From Thermithiobacillus tepidarius DSM 3134 (lineage in GTDB: Bacteria > Pseudomonadota > Gammaproteobacteria > Acidithiobacillales > Thermithiobacillaceae): a stretch of DNA of 32,307 bases. The position numbers and the translations under genes are program-made. Positions 1-8,053 of the stretch are shown here, piece by piece. Below the pieces are notes generated by a model, which saw only the letters and a program-made list of their open reading frames with translations, searched no databases and had not been told where the DNA came from. Where the stretch lies: NCBI RefSeq assembly GCF_000423825.1, contig NZ_AUIS01000028.1:1-32307 (forward strand). Direction: 5' to 3'. Within the stretch, counting starts at the first letter, position 1. Every line of letters begins with the position of its first letter.

Positions 1-240
1 AAGGTCGAACCCATGAAGGAGGTCGCCGCCATGGTCCGTCGCCACCTCGAGGGCATCGTCGCCTGGGCCCAGACCCGCCAGACCAACGGCTTCCTCGAAG
101 CGCTCAACGGCCTGTTTCAGTCCGCCAAGCGCCGCGCTCGCGGCTTCACCCGCTTCACCACTATCAGAACCGTCATCTTCCTGATCGCCGGCAAGCTCGA
201 CTTCGCAGTGATCAACCCTCATGCCCGGCAACCCACTTGA
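1..240 (+). pseudogene. C-terminal end of an ISL3-family transposase (cut by window edge)
   Basis: The frame is open from the left edge of the window to a TGA at 238-240, giving the last 79 residues of a protein. The segment TNGFLEALNGLFQSAKRRARG followed by FLIAGKLDF is the conserved C-terminus of ISL3-type DDE transposases, where the N-G-x-x-E-x-x-N motif contains the last catalytic acidic residue (E). Whether the full gene is intact cannot be seen here; it is listed as partial rather than demonstrably broken. There is no passenger gene between it and the presumed element end about 14 bases downstream. Confidence 0.8.
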
Positions 241-254
241 AATTCAACAGAGCC
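1..254 (+). mobile_element. Right end of an ISL3-type insertion sequence
   Basis: The transposase ends at 240 and is followed by ATTCAACAGAGCC. Read from the outside inwards (minus strand) this is GGCTCTGTTGAAT, which resembles the GGCTCTTT-like tips of ISL3-family terminal repeats, so I place the element end near 254. The partner repeat and any 8-bp target duplication (expected to match about 255-262) lie outside the window, so the exact boundary is an inference. Confidence 0.55.
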
Positions 255-308
255 CCTCGGTTGCATATGGCATAACGCTTTTCGCTTGATTGAGAACAGA
301 CCCTAGGC

Positions 309-341
309 AAAAAAATCGGGCGCTCCATGCCCGGAGCGCCC
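309..341 (-). terminator. Rho-independent terminator of the LuxR gene
   Basis: On the minus strand a 9-bp perfect stem (318-326 with 333-341; GGGCGCTCC / GGAGCGCCC) with a 6-base loop is followed by seven Ts (309-315). It lies 16 bases beyond the stop codon of the LuxR-type gene and separates it from the insertion sequence. Confidence 0.9.
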
Positions 342-356
342 GGCGCGCGTCGCCCT

Positions 357-1490
357 TCAGATTTGCACCGGCTCGGGCAGGCTGGCGGCACCTCCGGCGC
401 TGCCCCGGCTGGTTTGGCTCGCCACCGAAGCACCGAGCTTCCTCAGCAGCTCGACCCGGTTGTGGATGTCGAGCTTGCCGTAGATCTTCCGGATGTGGTC
501 CACCGCCGTATGCACGCTGACGTGCAGGAACTCGGCAATCTCGCCTTTCGAGCAGCCGCGGGCCAGCAGCAGACACACCTCCTTCTGCTTCAGGGACAGG
601 GGCAGCCGCTTGACGGCACGCAGCCATTGCAACTGCTGCGGCTCCTGGAAATGCACCATGATCCCGACCAGCGAGCTGTCGTCCAGCCGGCTGCCGGGCA
701 GCCAGTAAGCGCGGAACACGAAACCGCCCCAGGCATTGTGATGGCGCGCCATGGGGATCGGCATCGGCAGACCGGGATCGCTCAGCTGCTGCCGCCATCC
801 CCGGAACAGGGGAGCCAGCGACGGCAGCGTGAAAAAATTGTCGGGCATGGACGGGGGCACGCTCTGGGTATCGGCGTGCATGGCCAGGTACAGGAGCTTC
901 TGCCCCTGCGGGCAGATGAAGCGGATCCTGCCGTCCGGCTCGCACACGATCATCCCCGACTGGCCGCTGTCCACCCAATCCAGCTCATGGCCGCCCGGTC
1001 TTGCCTGCAGGCTCTTGGCCGCGTAGGGCAGGATGTCGGCGATCAGCTCGGCATCCCGTCTGGTGAAAGGCGCCAGGCGGGACTTCCGGTACAAGTTGAG
1101 AGTGCCCAGGCCGCCTTCCTGCTGCTGGAGCCTGGCCTGCAGGATCGAGTACTCCCCCGCGGCAGCGATCAGGACGGCGTGTCCCCGCCTTTCAAGAATC
1201 TGGGTGGTTTTCGGGCTGCCGGGGCCGCCCTCTCCCGCGACCGGCACCAGTGGCAGCATGGGCGCCGCCAGGGCCGGCCCGGGGCCCAGGCAAGCGATCT
1301 GCTGATAAAGGACGGCGATCTCGCTGTAGAGATTGCAAAGCCGGTGGTGCGCATCATGCCAGAAAAAGGCATTGAAATTGGACTGCACCAGCTCATGCAG
1401 GGTCCGGAGCAGTTCCGGCATGATTTGCTGAGCACCCAGCCCCAAGGCGCATATCTGGCGAACATAACCTACGCTGGCCAATAGGCTCAC
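357..1490 (-). CDS. LuxR-family transcriptional regulator with long N-terminal sensor region
   Basis: A 377-residue protein. Residues 296-352 form a typical LuxR/GerE helix-turn-helix (LSLKQKEVCLLLARGCSKGE, then the recognition segment HVSVHTAVDHIRKIYGKL). The first 290 residues show no receiver signature or membrane segments. They look like a cytosolic GAF/PAS-type sensor, but I cannot name the domain or ligand. Translation starts at a GTG (1490) preceded by AGGGG at a good distance; no in-frame ATG with a better site is visible. The gene is monocistronic, has its own terminator (309-341) and lies next to an insertion sequence. The role is DNA-binding regulation of unknown targets. Confidence 0.85.
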   Translation of the reverse strand: MSLLASVGYVRQICALGLGAQQIMPELLRTLHELVQSNFNAFFWHDAHHRLCNLYSEIAVLYQQIACLGPGPALAAPMLPLVPVAGEGGPGSPKTTQILERRGHAVLIAAAGEYSILQARLQQQEGGLGTLNLYRKSRLAPFTRRDAELIADILPYAAKSLQARPGGHELDWVDSGQSGMIVCEPDGRIRFICPQGQKLLYLAMHADTQSVPPSMPDNFFTLPSLAPLFRGWRQQLSDPGLPMPIPMARHHNAWGGFVFRAYWLPGSRLDDSSLVGIMVHFQEPQQLQWLRAVKRLPLSLKQKEVCLLLARGCSKGEIAEFLHVSVHTAVDHIRKIYGKLDIHNRVELLRKLGASVASQTSRGSAGGAASLPEPVQI

Positions 1491-1714
1491 GCTGCATCCC
1501 CTATGGATGGCTAGTGCGTTTTCCGATTAGATGCCAGAAGACTACCTGAATGGCAAATAGGCATCCATGCGACAAAAGTCCTGATTCTCAGTAAATTATA
1601 TGATTGAATAAAAAATAATGCAGTTTGTTTGAAATTTATCCATTTTGGAATGATTTTATTTCGTTTGCTAAAAATTCATGAGCAACCCAAACTCAACCAA
1701 GCTCGGCCATGTCG
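1491..1714 (-). promoter_or_regulatory. AT-rich promoter and leader region of the LuxR gene
   Basis: This intergenic stretch, especially 1570-1690, is far more AT-rich than its surroundings. On the minus strand a perfect TATAAT (1600-1595) could be the -10 element of the LuxR gene; the -35 position is poor (CTGCAT at 17 bp). The implied 5' leader is about 100 bases and contains nested inverted repeats (GATGCC 1530-1535 with GGCATC 1560-1565, and TGCCA 1532-1536 with TGGCA 1551-1555), which could be an operator or an RNA hairpin. No gene is seen here. Confidence 0.5.
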
Positions 1715-2614
1715 CTACAGCGCCCGCAGATGCCAGGCGCGGCCGTCCCAGCGGCGCAAGGGCTGCACGCCGTCCGCCAGCAGCGCGAAGCCGTGCTCCC
1801 GCGCCAGCCGGCCCACATCCGCCCGATCCGCCGCCGCATCGCCGCGATAGGAGAAGTTGAGGATCACGAAATCACCGCCCGGGCGCAGCACGCGGGCGGC
1901 TTCCGCGAAGTGACGCTCCACCAGCCCCGGCCCGGCGAGATGCAGATAGGGCATGCTGTCCACCGCGTAGATGAGGTCCATGGTGTCGGCGGCGAAGGGC
2001 GCCAGGTCCCGCCCCGAGCAGACGGACAGGTGCACGTTGGCCAGCGCAGCGCAGCGGCTGCGCGCCGCCGCGATCATGGCCGGCGAGATGTCGATGCCGT
2101 GGGCCTCGCCCACCCGTCCGGCGAAGGCCGCCTCGAAGCGGCCGATGCCGCAGCCGATCTGCAGGATGCGCCGATCGGGCCCAAGCAAGTCCCAGGCCTC
2201 GAAGAGCGCCGCCATCTCCGCCGTCGCCTCGGCCAGCAGCGCCTCGCTGCCCAGGGAGTACAGCGCCACGCTCGCCGCCGGCGAGCGGGCCAGCGCTGCG
2301 TCGAAAAACCCGGCCCAGCGGGCGATGCCCTCCGTCGCCGAAGCCGCGCCGGCCCCGTCCGGCTCCTGCGCCAACAGGGCCTCGATGCGGGCGCAGCCGT
2401 CGCGGTGCTCGCGCAGCAGCCGCCGCATCTCGTCCAGGCACGAGTCCGGCGCATCCGGACAGGCTTCCAGCGCCATTGCCGCCCGCGCCGCCGAGCGGGT
2501 CGCGAGCAGCAGGCTCATCACCGCCAGCGCCGGCGACATCTCCCCGGCCCGGCAGCGGTCCAGGAGCTGGCGCAGGGCGAGCTTGACGGCGGTGCCGGAC
2601 CCGTTCTGCGTCAT
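1715..2614 (-). CDS. Class I SAM-dependent methyltransferase, substrate unknown
   Basis: A 299-residue protein. The C-terminal half is a Rossmann-type methyltransferase: motif I ILQIGCGIGRFEAAFA, then an acidic residue at the end of the second strand (HGIDIS), and the post-motif region RVLRPGGDFVILNF typical of Methyltransf_11/25 domains. About 130 N-terminal residues before motif I are alpha-helical-looking and unassigned, so this is longer than a minimal methyltransferase. The ATG at 2614 was chosen because upstream frame content is low-complexity shadow sequence; the ribosome-binding site there is weak. It lies 47 bases downstream of mscL on the same strand and may be co-transcribed. The substrate cannot be inferred. 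Confidence 0.78.
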   Translation of the reverse strand: MTQNGSGTAVKLALRQLLDRCRAGEMSPALAVMSLLLATRSAARAAMALEACPDAPDSCLDEMRRLLREHRDGCARIEALLAQEPDGAGAASATEGIARWAGFFDAALARSPAASVALYSLGSEALLAEATAEMAALFEAWDLLGPDRRILQIGCGIGRFEAAFAGRVGEAHGIDISPAMIAAARSRCAALANVHLSVCSGRDLAPFAADTMDLIYAVDSMPYLHLAGPGLVERHFAEAARVLRPGGDFVILNFSYRGDAAADRADVGRLAREHGFALLADGVQPLRRWDGRAWHLRAL

Positions 2615-2661
2615 GGCCAAATCGGATTGCGCACGGGAAATGCTCGAGGGCAAGCCGCCCC

Positions 2662-3105
2662 CTACGCCCGCTCCAAGGTCGACGTGCAGTGGGGACAGCG
2701 GCTGGCCGCCAGCGGAATCTTCAGGCGGCAGAAGGGACACTCCTTTTCGGTCGGGGCCGGCGGCGCGGCCTCCTCGCGGGCGCGGACCCGGTGATAGGCC
2801 TGCACCAGCAGAAAGACGGCGAAGGCCACGATCAGGAAGGAAATGACGTTGTTGAGAAACACGCCGTAATTGAGGGTGGCCGCCCCGGCGCGCTTGGCCT
2901 CGGCCAGGGAGGCGTAGTGCGTGCCCGAGAGGCTGATGAAGAGATTGGAGAAATCCACCCCGCCGCTGAGCAGGCCGATGGGCGGCATGAGGATGTCGTC
3001 GACGAAGGATTTGACCACCGAGGTGAACGCGGCGCCGATGACGATGCCTACCGCCAGATCGATCACGTTGCCGCGAGCAATGAACTTGCGAAATTCCTGC
3101 AGCAT
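2662..3105 (-). CDS. mscL: Large-conductance mechanosensitive channel MscL with C-terminal zinc ribbon
   Basis: A 147-residue inner-membrane channel that opens under membrane tension on osmotic downshock. Residues 1-45 match the MscL N-terminus and first membrane helix ([20 protein letters not shown]), and residues about 80-103 form the second helix ([20 protein letters not shown]). After the usual cytoplasmic linker the protein continues into CPFC at 123-126 and CPHC at 137-140, a four-cysteine zinc-ribbon-like tail that E. coli MscL lacks. The ATG at 3105 has GGGAGG seven bases upstream. It is the first gene of a possible pair with the downstream methyltransferase. Confidence 0.93.
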   Translation of the reverse strand: MLQEFRKFIARGNVIDLAVGIVIGAAFTSVVKSFVDDILMPPIGLLSGGVDFSNLFISLSGTHYASLAEAKRAGAATLNYGVFLNNVISFLIVAFAVFLLVQAYHRVRAREEAAPPAPTEKECPFCRLKIPLAASRCPHCTSTLERA

Positions 3106-3337
3106 GGCCGGCCTCCCGATGAGAAGACTGCACGCAAAATCCGCCTGGGCGCAGGGTCGGGCGCGCCGCCCCGGCCATCCAGTGTACCGGCTGGATGCGC
3201 CGGCACGCGAGACGGCCGAAGGTCGGAGACGGCCGCCGGCGAGCGCCCGCGATCGGCCCGCCGTGCGCCCCCGCCAAAGCTGAACTTTCGGGGCCCAGGC
3301 GCGACCAAAAGGTAGAATTCCGTGCACAGGAGGCATT

Positions 3338-3790
3338 ATGAAACGCGTAATCGCGCTCTTGGACAATCACATGGCCGCGAACGGCCTGGTCTCGGGGCTG
3401 CTGGACCAGGGCCTGCGCGCGGATGACGTGAACCTTTTCGACGCCAGCCCGGACCTGCGCGCCGCGCAGCAGGCGCATCCGCAGCTCGATTACCTGGCCG
3501 GCCTGCGCAGCCTTCTCGACCGGGAAGAACTCATCGACGGCGGCAGCGGCCGGCCGGTGCCCGCCGAGCTGCGCCCGGCCTACGCCGAAGGCGTGGCCCT
3601 GGGCGGCTTCCTGGTGACGGCCGATACCGGGGATGACGCGCTGGAGCGGGTGCTCGACGTCATGCGCAGCTACAGCCCCGAGCCCGTGCCCGCGATCCTG
3701 GATCAATGGCGCGGGCCGGCTGCGGGCCGCGACGCCCCACGGACCGGCATGGCCAGCATGCGCGGCGCGAGCCAAGCCTCGACGAGCTGA
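3338..3790 (+). CDS. Conserved-looking small cytoplasmic protein of unknown function
   Basis: A 150-residue protein with a very good ribosome-binding site (AGGAGG six bases before ATG 3338) and a possible -10 TAGAAT at 3313-3318, so it is very likely real. There is no signal peptide or membrane helix. The start [20 protein letters not shown], with two further short beta-alpha units and a glycine-rich stretch near residues 86-95 ([10 protein letters not shown]), recalls the ferredoxin-like folds of heat-induced or general-stress proteins, but no family is firmly recognised. It is monocistronic, divergent from mscL and convergent with groEL. Confidence 0.72.
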   Translation: MKRVIALLDNHMAANGLVSGLLDQGLRADDVNLFDASPDLRAAQQAHPQLDYLAGLRSLLDREELIDGGSGRPVPAELRPAYAEGVALGGFLVTADTGDDALERVLDVMRSYSPEPVPAILDQWRGPAAGRDAPRTGMASMRGASQASTS

Positions 3791-3805
3791 CGCGGCCGGC
3801 GCCGC

Positions 3806-3833
3806 AAAAAGAAAAGCCCCGCTTGCGCGGGGC
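3806..3833 (-). terminator. Rho-independent terminator of groESL
   Basis: The stem GCCCCGC / GCGGGGC (3816-3822 with 3827-3833, loop 4) is followed on the minus strand by TTTTCTTTTT (3815-3806). It lies about 30 bases after the groEL stop. On the plus strand it is followed only by CTTTCC, so it may also serve weakly for the converging 3338-3790 gene. Confidence 0.85.
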
Positions 3834-3861
3834 CTTTCCGGACGAGTCCTGGCGGGGGCGC

Positions 3862-5526
<1,665 letters not shown>

Positions 5527-5555
5527 TTAAGGGGTAATGGAATGAAGCGGGGCGC

Positions 5556-5846
5556 TCAGGCCTCGATGACGCCCATGATGTCTTCTTCGCGCATCACCAG
5601 CAGTTCCTCGCCTTCCACCTTGACCTCGGTGCCGGCGTACTTGGCGAAGAGCACGCGGTCGCCGACCTTGACATCCAAGGGGCGGACGCTGCCGTTTTCC
5701 ATGATTTTACCGTTGCCCGCAGCGACAACCTCGCCCTGGATGGGCTTTTCCTTGGCGGTGTCGGGGATCAGGATGCCGCCGGAGCTCTTCTGCTCCTCTT
5801 CCACGCGGCGGATGACAACGCGATCATGCAAGGGGCGAATCTTCAT
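5556..5846 (-). CDS. groES: Co-chaperonin GroES (Hsp10)
   Basis: A 96-residue lid protein of the GroEL chamber. It shows the mobile loop [20 protein letters not shown] and the conserved start [15 protein letters not shown] chose the ATG at 5846 because AAGGAGGA lies at usable distance from it; a TTG nine bases further upstream (5855) would sit almost on top of that site. It is first gene of the groES-groEL operon, expressed from a consensus-like sigma-70 promoter overlapping a CIRCE element. Confidence 0.98.
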   Translation of the reverse strand: MKIRPLHDRVVIRRVEEEQKSSGGILIPDTAKEKPIQGEVVAAGNGKIMENGSVRPLDVKVGDRVLFAKYAGTEVKVEGEELLVMREEDIMGVIEA

Positions 5847-5898
5847 AAAGAACAATCCTCCTTATTAAGGTTCTTGCTACGGTAGTGGGCCGGCGTTG

Positions 5899-5925
5899 TT
5901 AGCACTCGACCCGAGTGAGTGCTAA
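5899..5925 (-). promoter_or_regulatory. CIRCE operator (HrcA binding site)
   Basis: TTAGCACTC (5899-5907), a 9-base spacer, and GAGTGCTAA (5917-5925) make a perfect match to the CIRCE inverted repeat bound by the heat-shock repressor HrcA. It starts right at the -10 element of the groESL promoter, so bound repressor would block transcription initiation. The hrcA gene is not in this window. Confidence 0.97.
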
Positions 5926-5952
5926 TCATAATGAAGCGCATGGGGCTGTCAA
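5925..5952 (-). promoter_or_regulatory. Sigma-70 promoter of groESL
   Basis: On the minus strand a perfect -35 TTGACA (5952-5947), a 16-base spacer and TATGAT (5930-5925) form a strong housekeeping promoter. The -10 element shares its last base with the CIRCE operator. I see no separate sigma-32 promoter, so heat control is probably by HrcA repression. Confidence 0.88.
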
Positions 5953-6028
5953 GCGGTGCACCTGCTTTGGCCGCGGCACCGCCCGCCACGCGGCGGACCG
6001 CGATGGATGCCGATGCCGGGCTGCCGGC

Positions 6029-6454
6029 TCAATCCTCGCGCCGGTACTCCCCCGGCAACGTGTGCGGGCCGCGCGGCGCGTGGCGCGCGGCGAAGGGCCG
6101 CAGCCAGCGCGGCAGCAAGCCGTGCGCCAGGCGCGCGCGCAGGCCGGGCAGCAGCAGCGGCAGGGCAAGCAGATCGCTGACCAGGCCGGGCATGAAGAGC
6201 AGCAGCCCGGCCAGCAGCACCAGCATGCCTTCCAGCAACTCGATGGCGGGCAGCTCGCCCGCCATCAGCCGCCGATAGAGACGGCTCACGGTATCCATGC
6301 CCTGGCGGCGGATCAGCGACACGCCCATCACGAAGCCGAGCAGGATCACGGCCAGCGCCCACAGCACGCCCCAATGGCGGCCCACGGCGATGAGGCTGAA
6401 GAGATCCAGCCCGATCACCGCCACCGCCATCCACACCAGCGCCAGTCTAAACAT
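6029..6454 (-). CDS. fxsA: FxsA family inner-membrane protein
   Basis: A 141-residue hydrophobic protein. It has an N-terminal pair of membrane helices (about 2-20 and 24-45), then the charged FxsA loop with RRQGMDTV, then a long hydrophobic stretch (LLEGMLVLLAGLLLFMPGLV) and a final helix, which is the FxsA pattern. E. coli FxsA is linked to suppression of F-plasmid exclusion of phage T7; its cellular role is unclear. Start ATG 6454 is favoured by AGAGGA upstream; ATG 6463 is the alternative. It overlaps the end of the upstream hydrolase by 8 bases, so the two are translationally coupled. Its position just upstream of groES mirrors E. coli. Confidence 0.88.
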   Translation of the reverse strand: MFRLALVWMAVAVIGLDLFSLIAVGRHWGVLWALAVILLGFVMGVSLIRRQGMDTVSRLYRRLMAGELPAIELLEGMLVLLAGLLLFMPGLVSDLLALPLLLPGLRARLAHGLLPRWLRPFAARHAPRGPHTLPGEYRRED

Positions 6455-7229
6455 GTCTCCCATCCTCTTGCGGCCACAGGGCGTCCACGGCATCCAGCAA
6501 TGTCCGCTCCTGGCCGCTCAGCCGGTGATCCGCACCGGGCAGCACCTCCAGGGTGATATGGGGACTGTCCACGGCTTTTGCAAATGCCTCGCTCACGGCC
6601 ACCGGCACCACCTCGTCGGCGCCGCCGTGCAGGATGCGCACCGGGCAGTGCAGGCTGGGCGGCCAGCGCAGCAGGTCGTAGCGCCAGGCATCCGCGACGA
6701 TGTCGAAGTTGAGGTCGTAGTCGGGACCGCCATAGCGATCCTGGAAGCGGTGCATGCCGCGTCGAGCCCACTCCGCGCGCACCGTTGCCGGCAGCTCGCC
6801 GTACCAGCGCTGCACGAAGTTGAAGCTCGGCGCGAGCAGCAGCATGGCCCGAACCTGCTCGGGCCAACGGCTGGCGGCCAGCACGGCCAGCCAGCCGCCC
6901 AGGCTGGAGCCGACCAGCACGGCGGAGCGCGGAGCGATGAGCTTGAGCAGCAGGCGGACGTCGGCGAGACAGCGGCTCAGGGTGAGTGCCGCGAAGCTGC
7001 CGTCCGACACACCCGTGCCGCGCTGATCGAAACGGATCCAGCTGCGGCCGCGCGCCTGTGCCGTTTGGGCCAGCAGCCGGGCCTTGTTGCCCTGCATGTG
7101 GGAGGCGAAGCCGGGAATGTAGATGCCCACCGTGTCGCCGCGGGTCTCGTGGATGAGGCCGCGCAGGCGTTCGCCGTCGGGGTGGACCAGGGTGAAAGGC
7201 CGTTCGGGAGCGAAGTGCATGGCCGCCAT
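6447..7229 (-). CDS. Alpha/beta hydrolase, ABHD10-like serine esterase/thioesterase
   Basis: A 260-residue alpha/beta hydrolase. The nucleophile elbow is GSSLGG (Ser109), the acid is probably Asp205 (HGGADEVVP) and the base His235 (GADHRL), a complete catalytic triad in the expected order. The segments YIPGFASHMQGNKA, IRFDQRGTGVSDG and LVGSSLGGWL closely recall the ABHD10 group (acyl-protein/acyl-glucuronide esterases), a family-level match only; the bacterial substrate is unknown. Start ATG 7229 or 7220; neither has a strong Shine-Dalgarno. The gene begins only 35 bases downstream of the terminator-like hairpin of repeat copy 1 and overlaps fxsA. Confidence 0.85.
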   Translation of the reverse strand: MAAMHFAPERPFTLVHPDGERLRGLIHETRGDTVGIYIPGFASHMQGNKARLLAQTAQARGRSWIRFDQRGTGVSDGSFAALTLSRCLADVRLLLKLIAPRSAVLVGSSLGGWLAVLAASRWPEQVRAMLLLAPSFNFVQRWYGELPATVRAEWARRGMHRFQDRYGGPDYDLNFDIVADAWRYDLLRWPPSLHCPVRILHGGADEVVPVAVSEAFAKAVDSPHITLEVLPGADHRLSGQERTLLDAVDALWPQEDGRHV

Positions 7230-7263
7230 GATAAGGGCAAGGGAGCGGAAGGGGAAACGCGCA

Positions 7264-7333
7264 ATAAAAAAGGGCGGCAAGGTGATTGCCGCCCCAAACC
7301 ACAAAGGAGGAAAGAAACATGCGCTTGCAACCA
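7264..7333. repeat. 70-bp direct repeat, copy 1
   Basis: Identical over 70 bases to 7499-7568, same orientation, 235 bases apart. Contents in plus order: six As (7266-7271), a 9-bp stem with 5-base loop (7272-7280 with 7286-7294), AAAGGAGGAAAGAAAC, and ATGCGCTTGCAACCA. Similarity continues imperfectly to 7361. A perfect match over both a hairpin and its flanking single-stranded part suggests a recent duplication or strong constraint. Confidence 0.97.
7266..7294 (-). terminator. Rho-independent terminator in repeat copy 1
   Basis: On the minus strand GGGCGGCAA-TCACC-TTGCCGCCC followed by TTTTTT: a 9-bp perfect stem, 5-base loop and U-tract. No conventional protein gene runs leftward into it, which points to a short transcript starting inside the intergenic region. 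Confidence 0.8.
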
Positions 7334-7346
7334 ACCTTGGCTGCTC
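7266..7346 (-). ncRNA. Candidate small RNA (twin B), paralogue of twin A
   Basis: Same architecture as the RNA at 7501-7579. The 5' hairpin is GCAGCC-AAGGUU-GGUUGC (7344-7327), where the stem is kept but the loop differs in sequence and length from the twin. Then come the same anti-Shine-Dalgarno stretch with CCUCC and the same terminator with six Us (7271-7266). Its upstream region (CAGTAA in place of CATAAT) is a weaker promoter. Its terminator lies 35 bases before the hydrolase start, so it may also act as a transcription attenuator for that gene. Confidence 0.38.
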
Positions 7347-7498
7347 ACGTTTACTGAGACCGCAGGCACCCGGAATGGTTCCACGGTCGGAAGAAATTTT
7401 AACGGCGGGGGCGGGAGGGCCGGCAATCAGCCTTCCGGCGGGGTGGGCCGGCGGGCCGAAGGAAACCTTCTGGGCCGGCAGGCATCAAAGCTGCGGAC

Positions 7499-7568
7499 AT
7501 AAAAAAGGGCGGCAAGGTGATTGCCGCCCCAAACCACAAAGGAGGAAAGAAACATGCGCTTGCAACCA
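7499..7568. repeat. 70-bp direct repeat, copy 2
   Basis: Second copy of the element at 7264-7333, identical over 70 bases. The stem lies at 7507-7515 with 7521-7529, and the six As at 7501-7506. Similarity continues imperfectly to 7594. It lies 71 bases upstream of the cutA start. Confidence 0.97.
7501..7529 (-). terminator. Rho-independent terminator in repeat copy 2
   Basis: Identical to the terminator in copy 1 (stem 7507-7515 with 7521-7529, Ts at 7506-7501 on the minus strand). The only annotated gene on its upstream side, cutA, runs the other way. Confidence 0.8.
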
Positions 7569-7579
7569 GATGGCTGCTT
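7501..7579 (-). ncRNA. Candidate small RNA (twin A) with anti-Shine-Dalgarno stretch
   Basis: Read on the minus strand, a possible -10 CATAAT (7591-7586) places a start near 7579. The RNA would begin with a hairpin GCAGCC-AUCU-GGUUGC (7577-7562), continue with an unpaired pyrimidine-rich stretch containing UUUCUUUCCUCCUUUG (about 7552-7537), and end in a 9-bp terminator hairpin (7529-7507) followed by six Us (7506-7501), about 79 nt in all. The 5' stem needs a G-U wobble on this strand but has an A-C mismatch on the plus strand, which favours minus-strand transcription. The -35 is poor. No known sRNA family is recognised. Confidence 0.45.
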
Positions 7580-7639
7580 ACGCCTATTATGACCAGCCCC
7601 CCGCCAAAAAGTTCACCGACAATTTGCAAGGAGCACGTC

Positions 7640-7999
7640 ATGCCCACCAGCACCGATCCGCACGGACCTGGCAACGAGGCTGTTTATCTGGTCTACTGCA
7701 CCTGCCCCACCCGCGCCAAGGCCGAGGAAATCGCCCTGGCCGCGGTGCGGGCCGGGGCGGCGGCCTGCGCGCACCTGCTGCCGGCCGGCCAGTCCTTTTA
7801 CCTTTGGGAAGGCGAGCTGCAGATGGCCGAGGAGCTGACGCTGCTCTTCAAGAGCGCGGCGGCCCGCTACGCGGACCTCGAAGCCCTGATCCGCGCGCTG
7901 CATCCCTATGAGGTGCCGGAGATCCTCGCCGTGCCGGTGGCCGCCGGGCTGCCCGCCTATCTCGACTGGGTCCGGGCCAGCGGGCAGCAATCGGCCTGA
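7640..7999 (+). CDS. cutA: CutA1 divalent-cation tolerance protein
   Basis: A 119-residue member of the CutA1 family, small trimeric ferredoxin-like proteins linked to copper tolerance in E. coli and related in fold to PII. Seen here: YLVYCTCPTRAKAEEIA at the N-terminus, the conserved RAGAAACAHLL with the family cysteine, YLWEGELQMAEEL (usual W-x-G-x-x-x-x-x-E-E core), and HPYEVPEILAVPV near the C-terminus. The ATG at 7640 has AAGGAG seven bases upstream. It is followed by dsbD, 54 bases later on the same strand; cutA-dsbD linkage is also known in E. coli. Confidence 0.96.
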   Translation: MPTSTDPHGPGNEAVYLVYCTCPTRAKAEEIALAAVRAGAAACAHLLPAGQSFYLWEGELQMAEELTLLFKSAAARYADLEALIRALHPYEVPEILAVPVAAGLPAYLDWVRASGQQSA

Positions 8000-8053
8000 T
8001 TTTTGCTTACACTTAAGACGGGAATGAGATCGATTCAAAACCGAGGAGCCCGA

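Larger units (their letters stand above)
7230..7639. other. Intergenic region between divergent hydrolase and cutA with duplicated element
   Basis: This 410-base gap holds two copies of a 70-base repeat (7264-7333 and 7499-7568, identical over 70 bases), with weaker similarity continuing to 7361 and 7594. Between them lies a GC-rich spacer (7362-7498) in which I see no gene. On the plus strand each repeat contains a very strong Shine-Dalgarno and a 12-codon ORF. On the minus strand each looks like a small RNA with terminator. See the separate entries. Confidence 0.9.

Noticed and set aside
1715-3775. The full 686-codon minus-strand frame as one protein, with the methyltransferase as its C-terminal part
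   Set aside because: The upstream part covers mscL and the 3338-3790 gene in other frames and is low-complexity; the methyltransferase has its own ATG at 2614.
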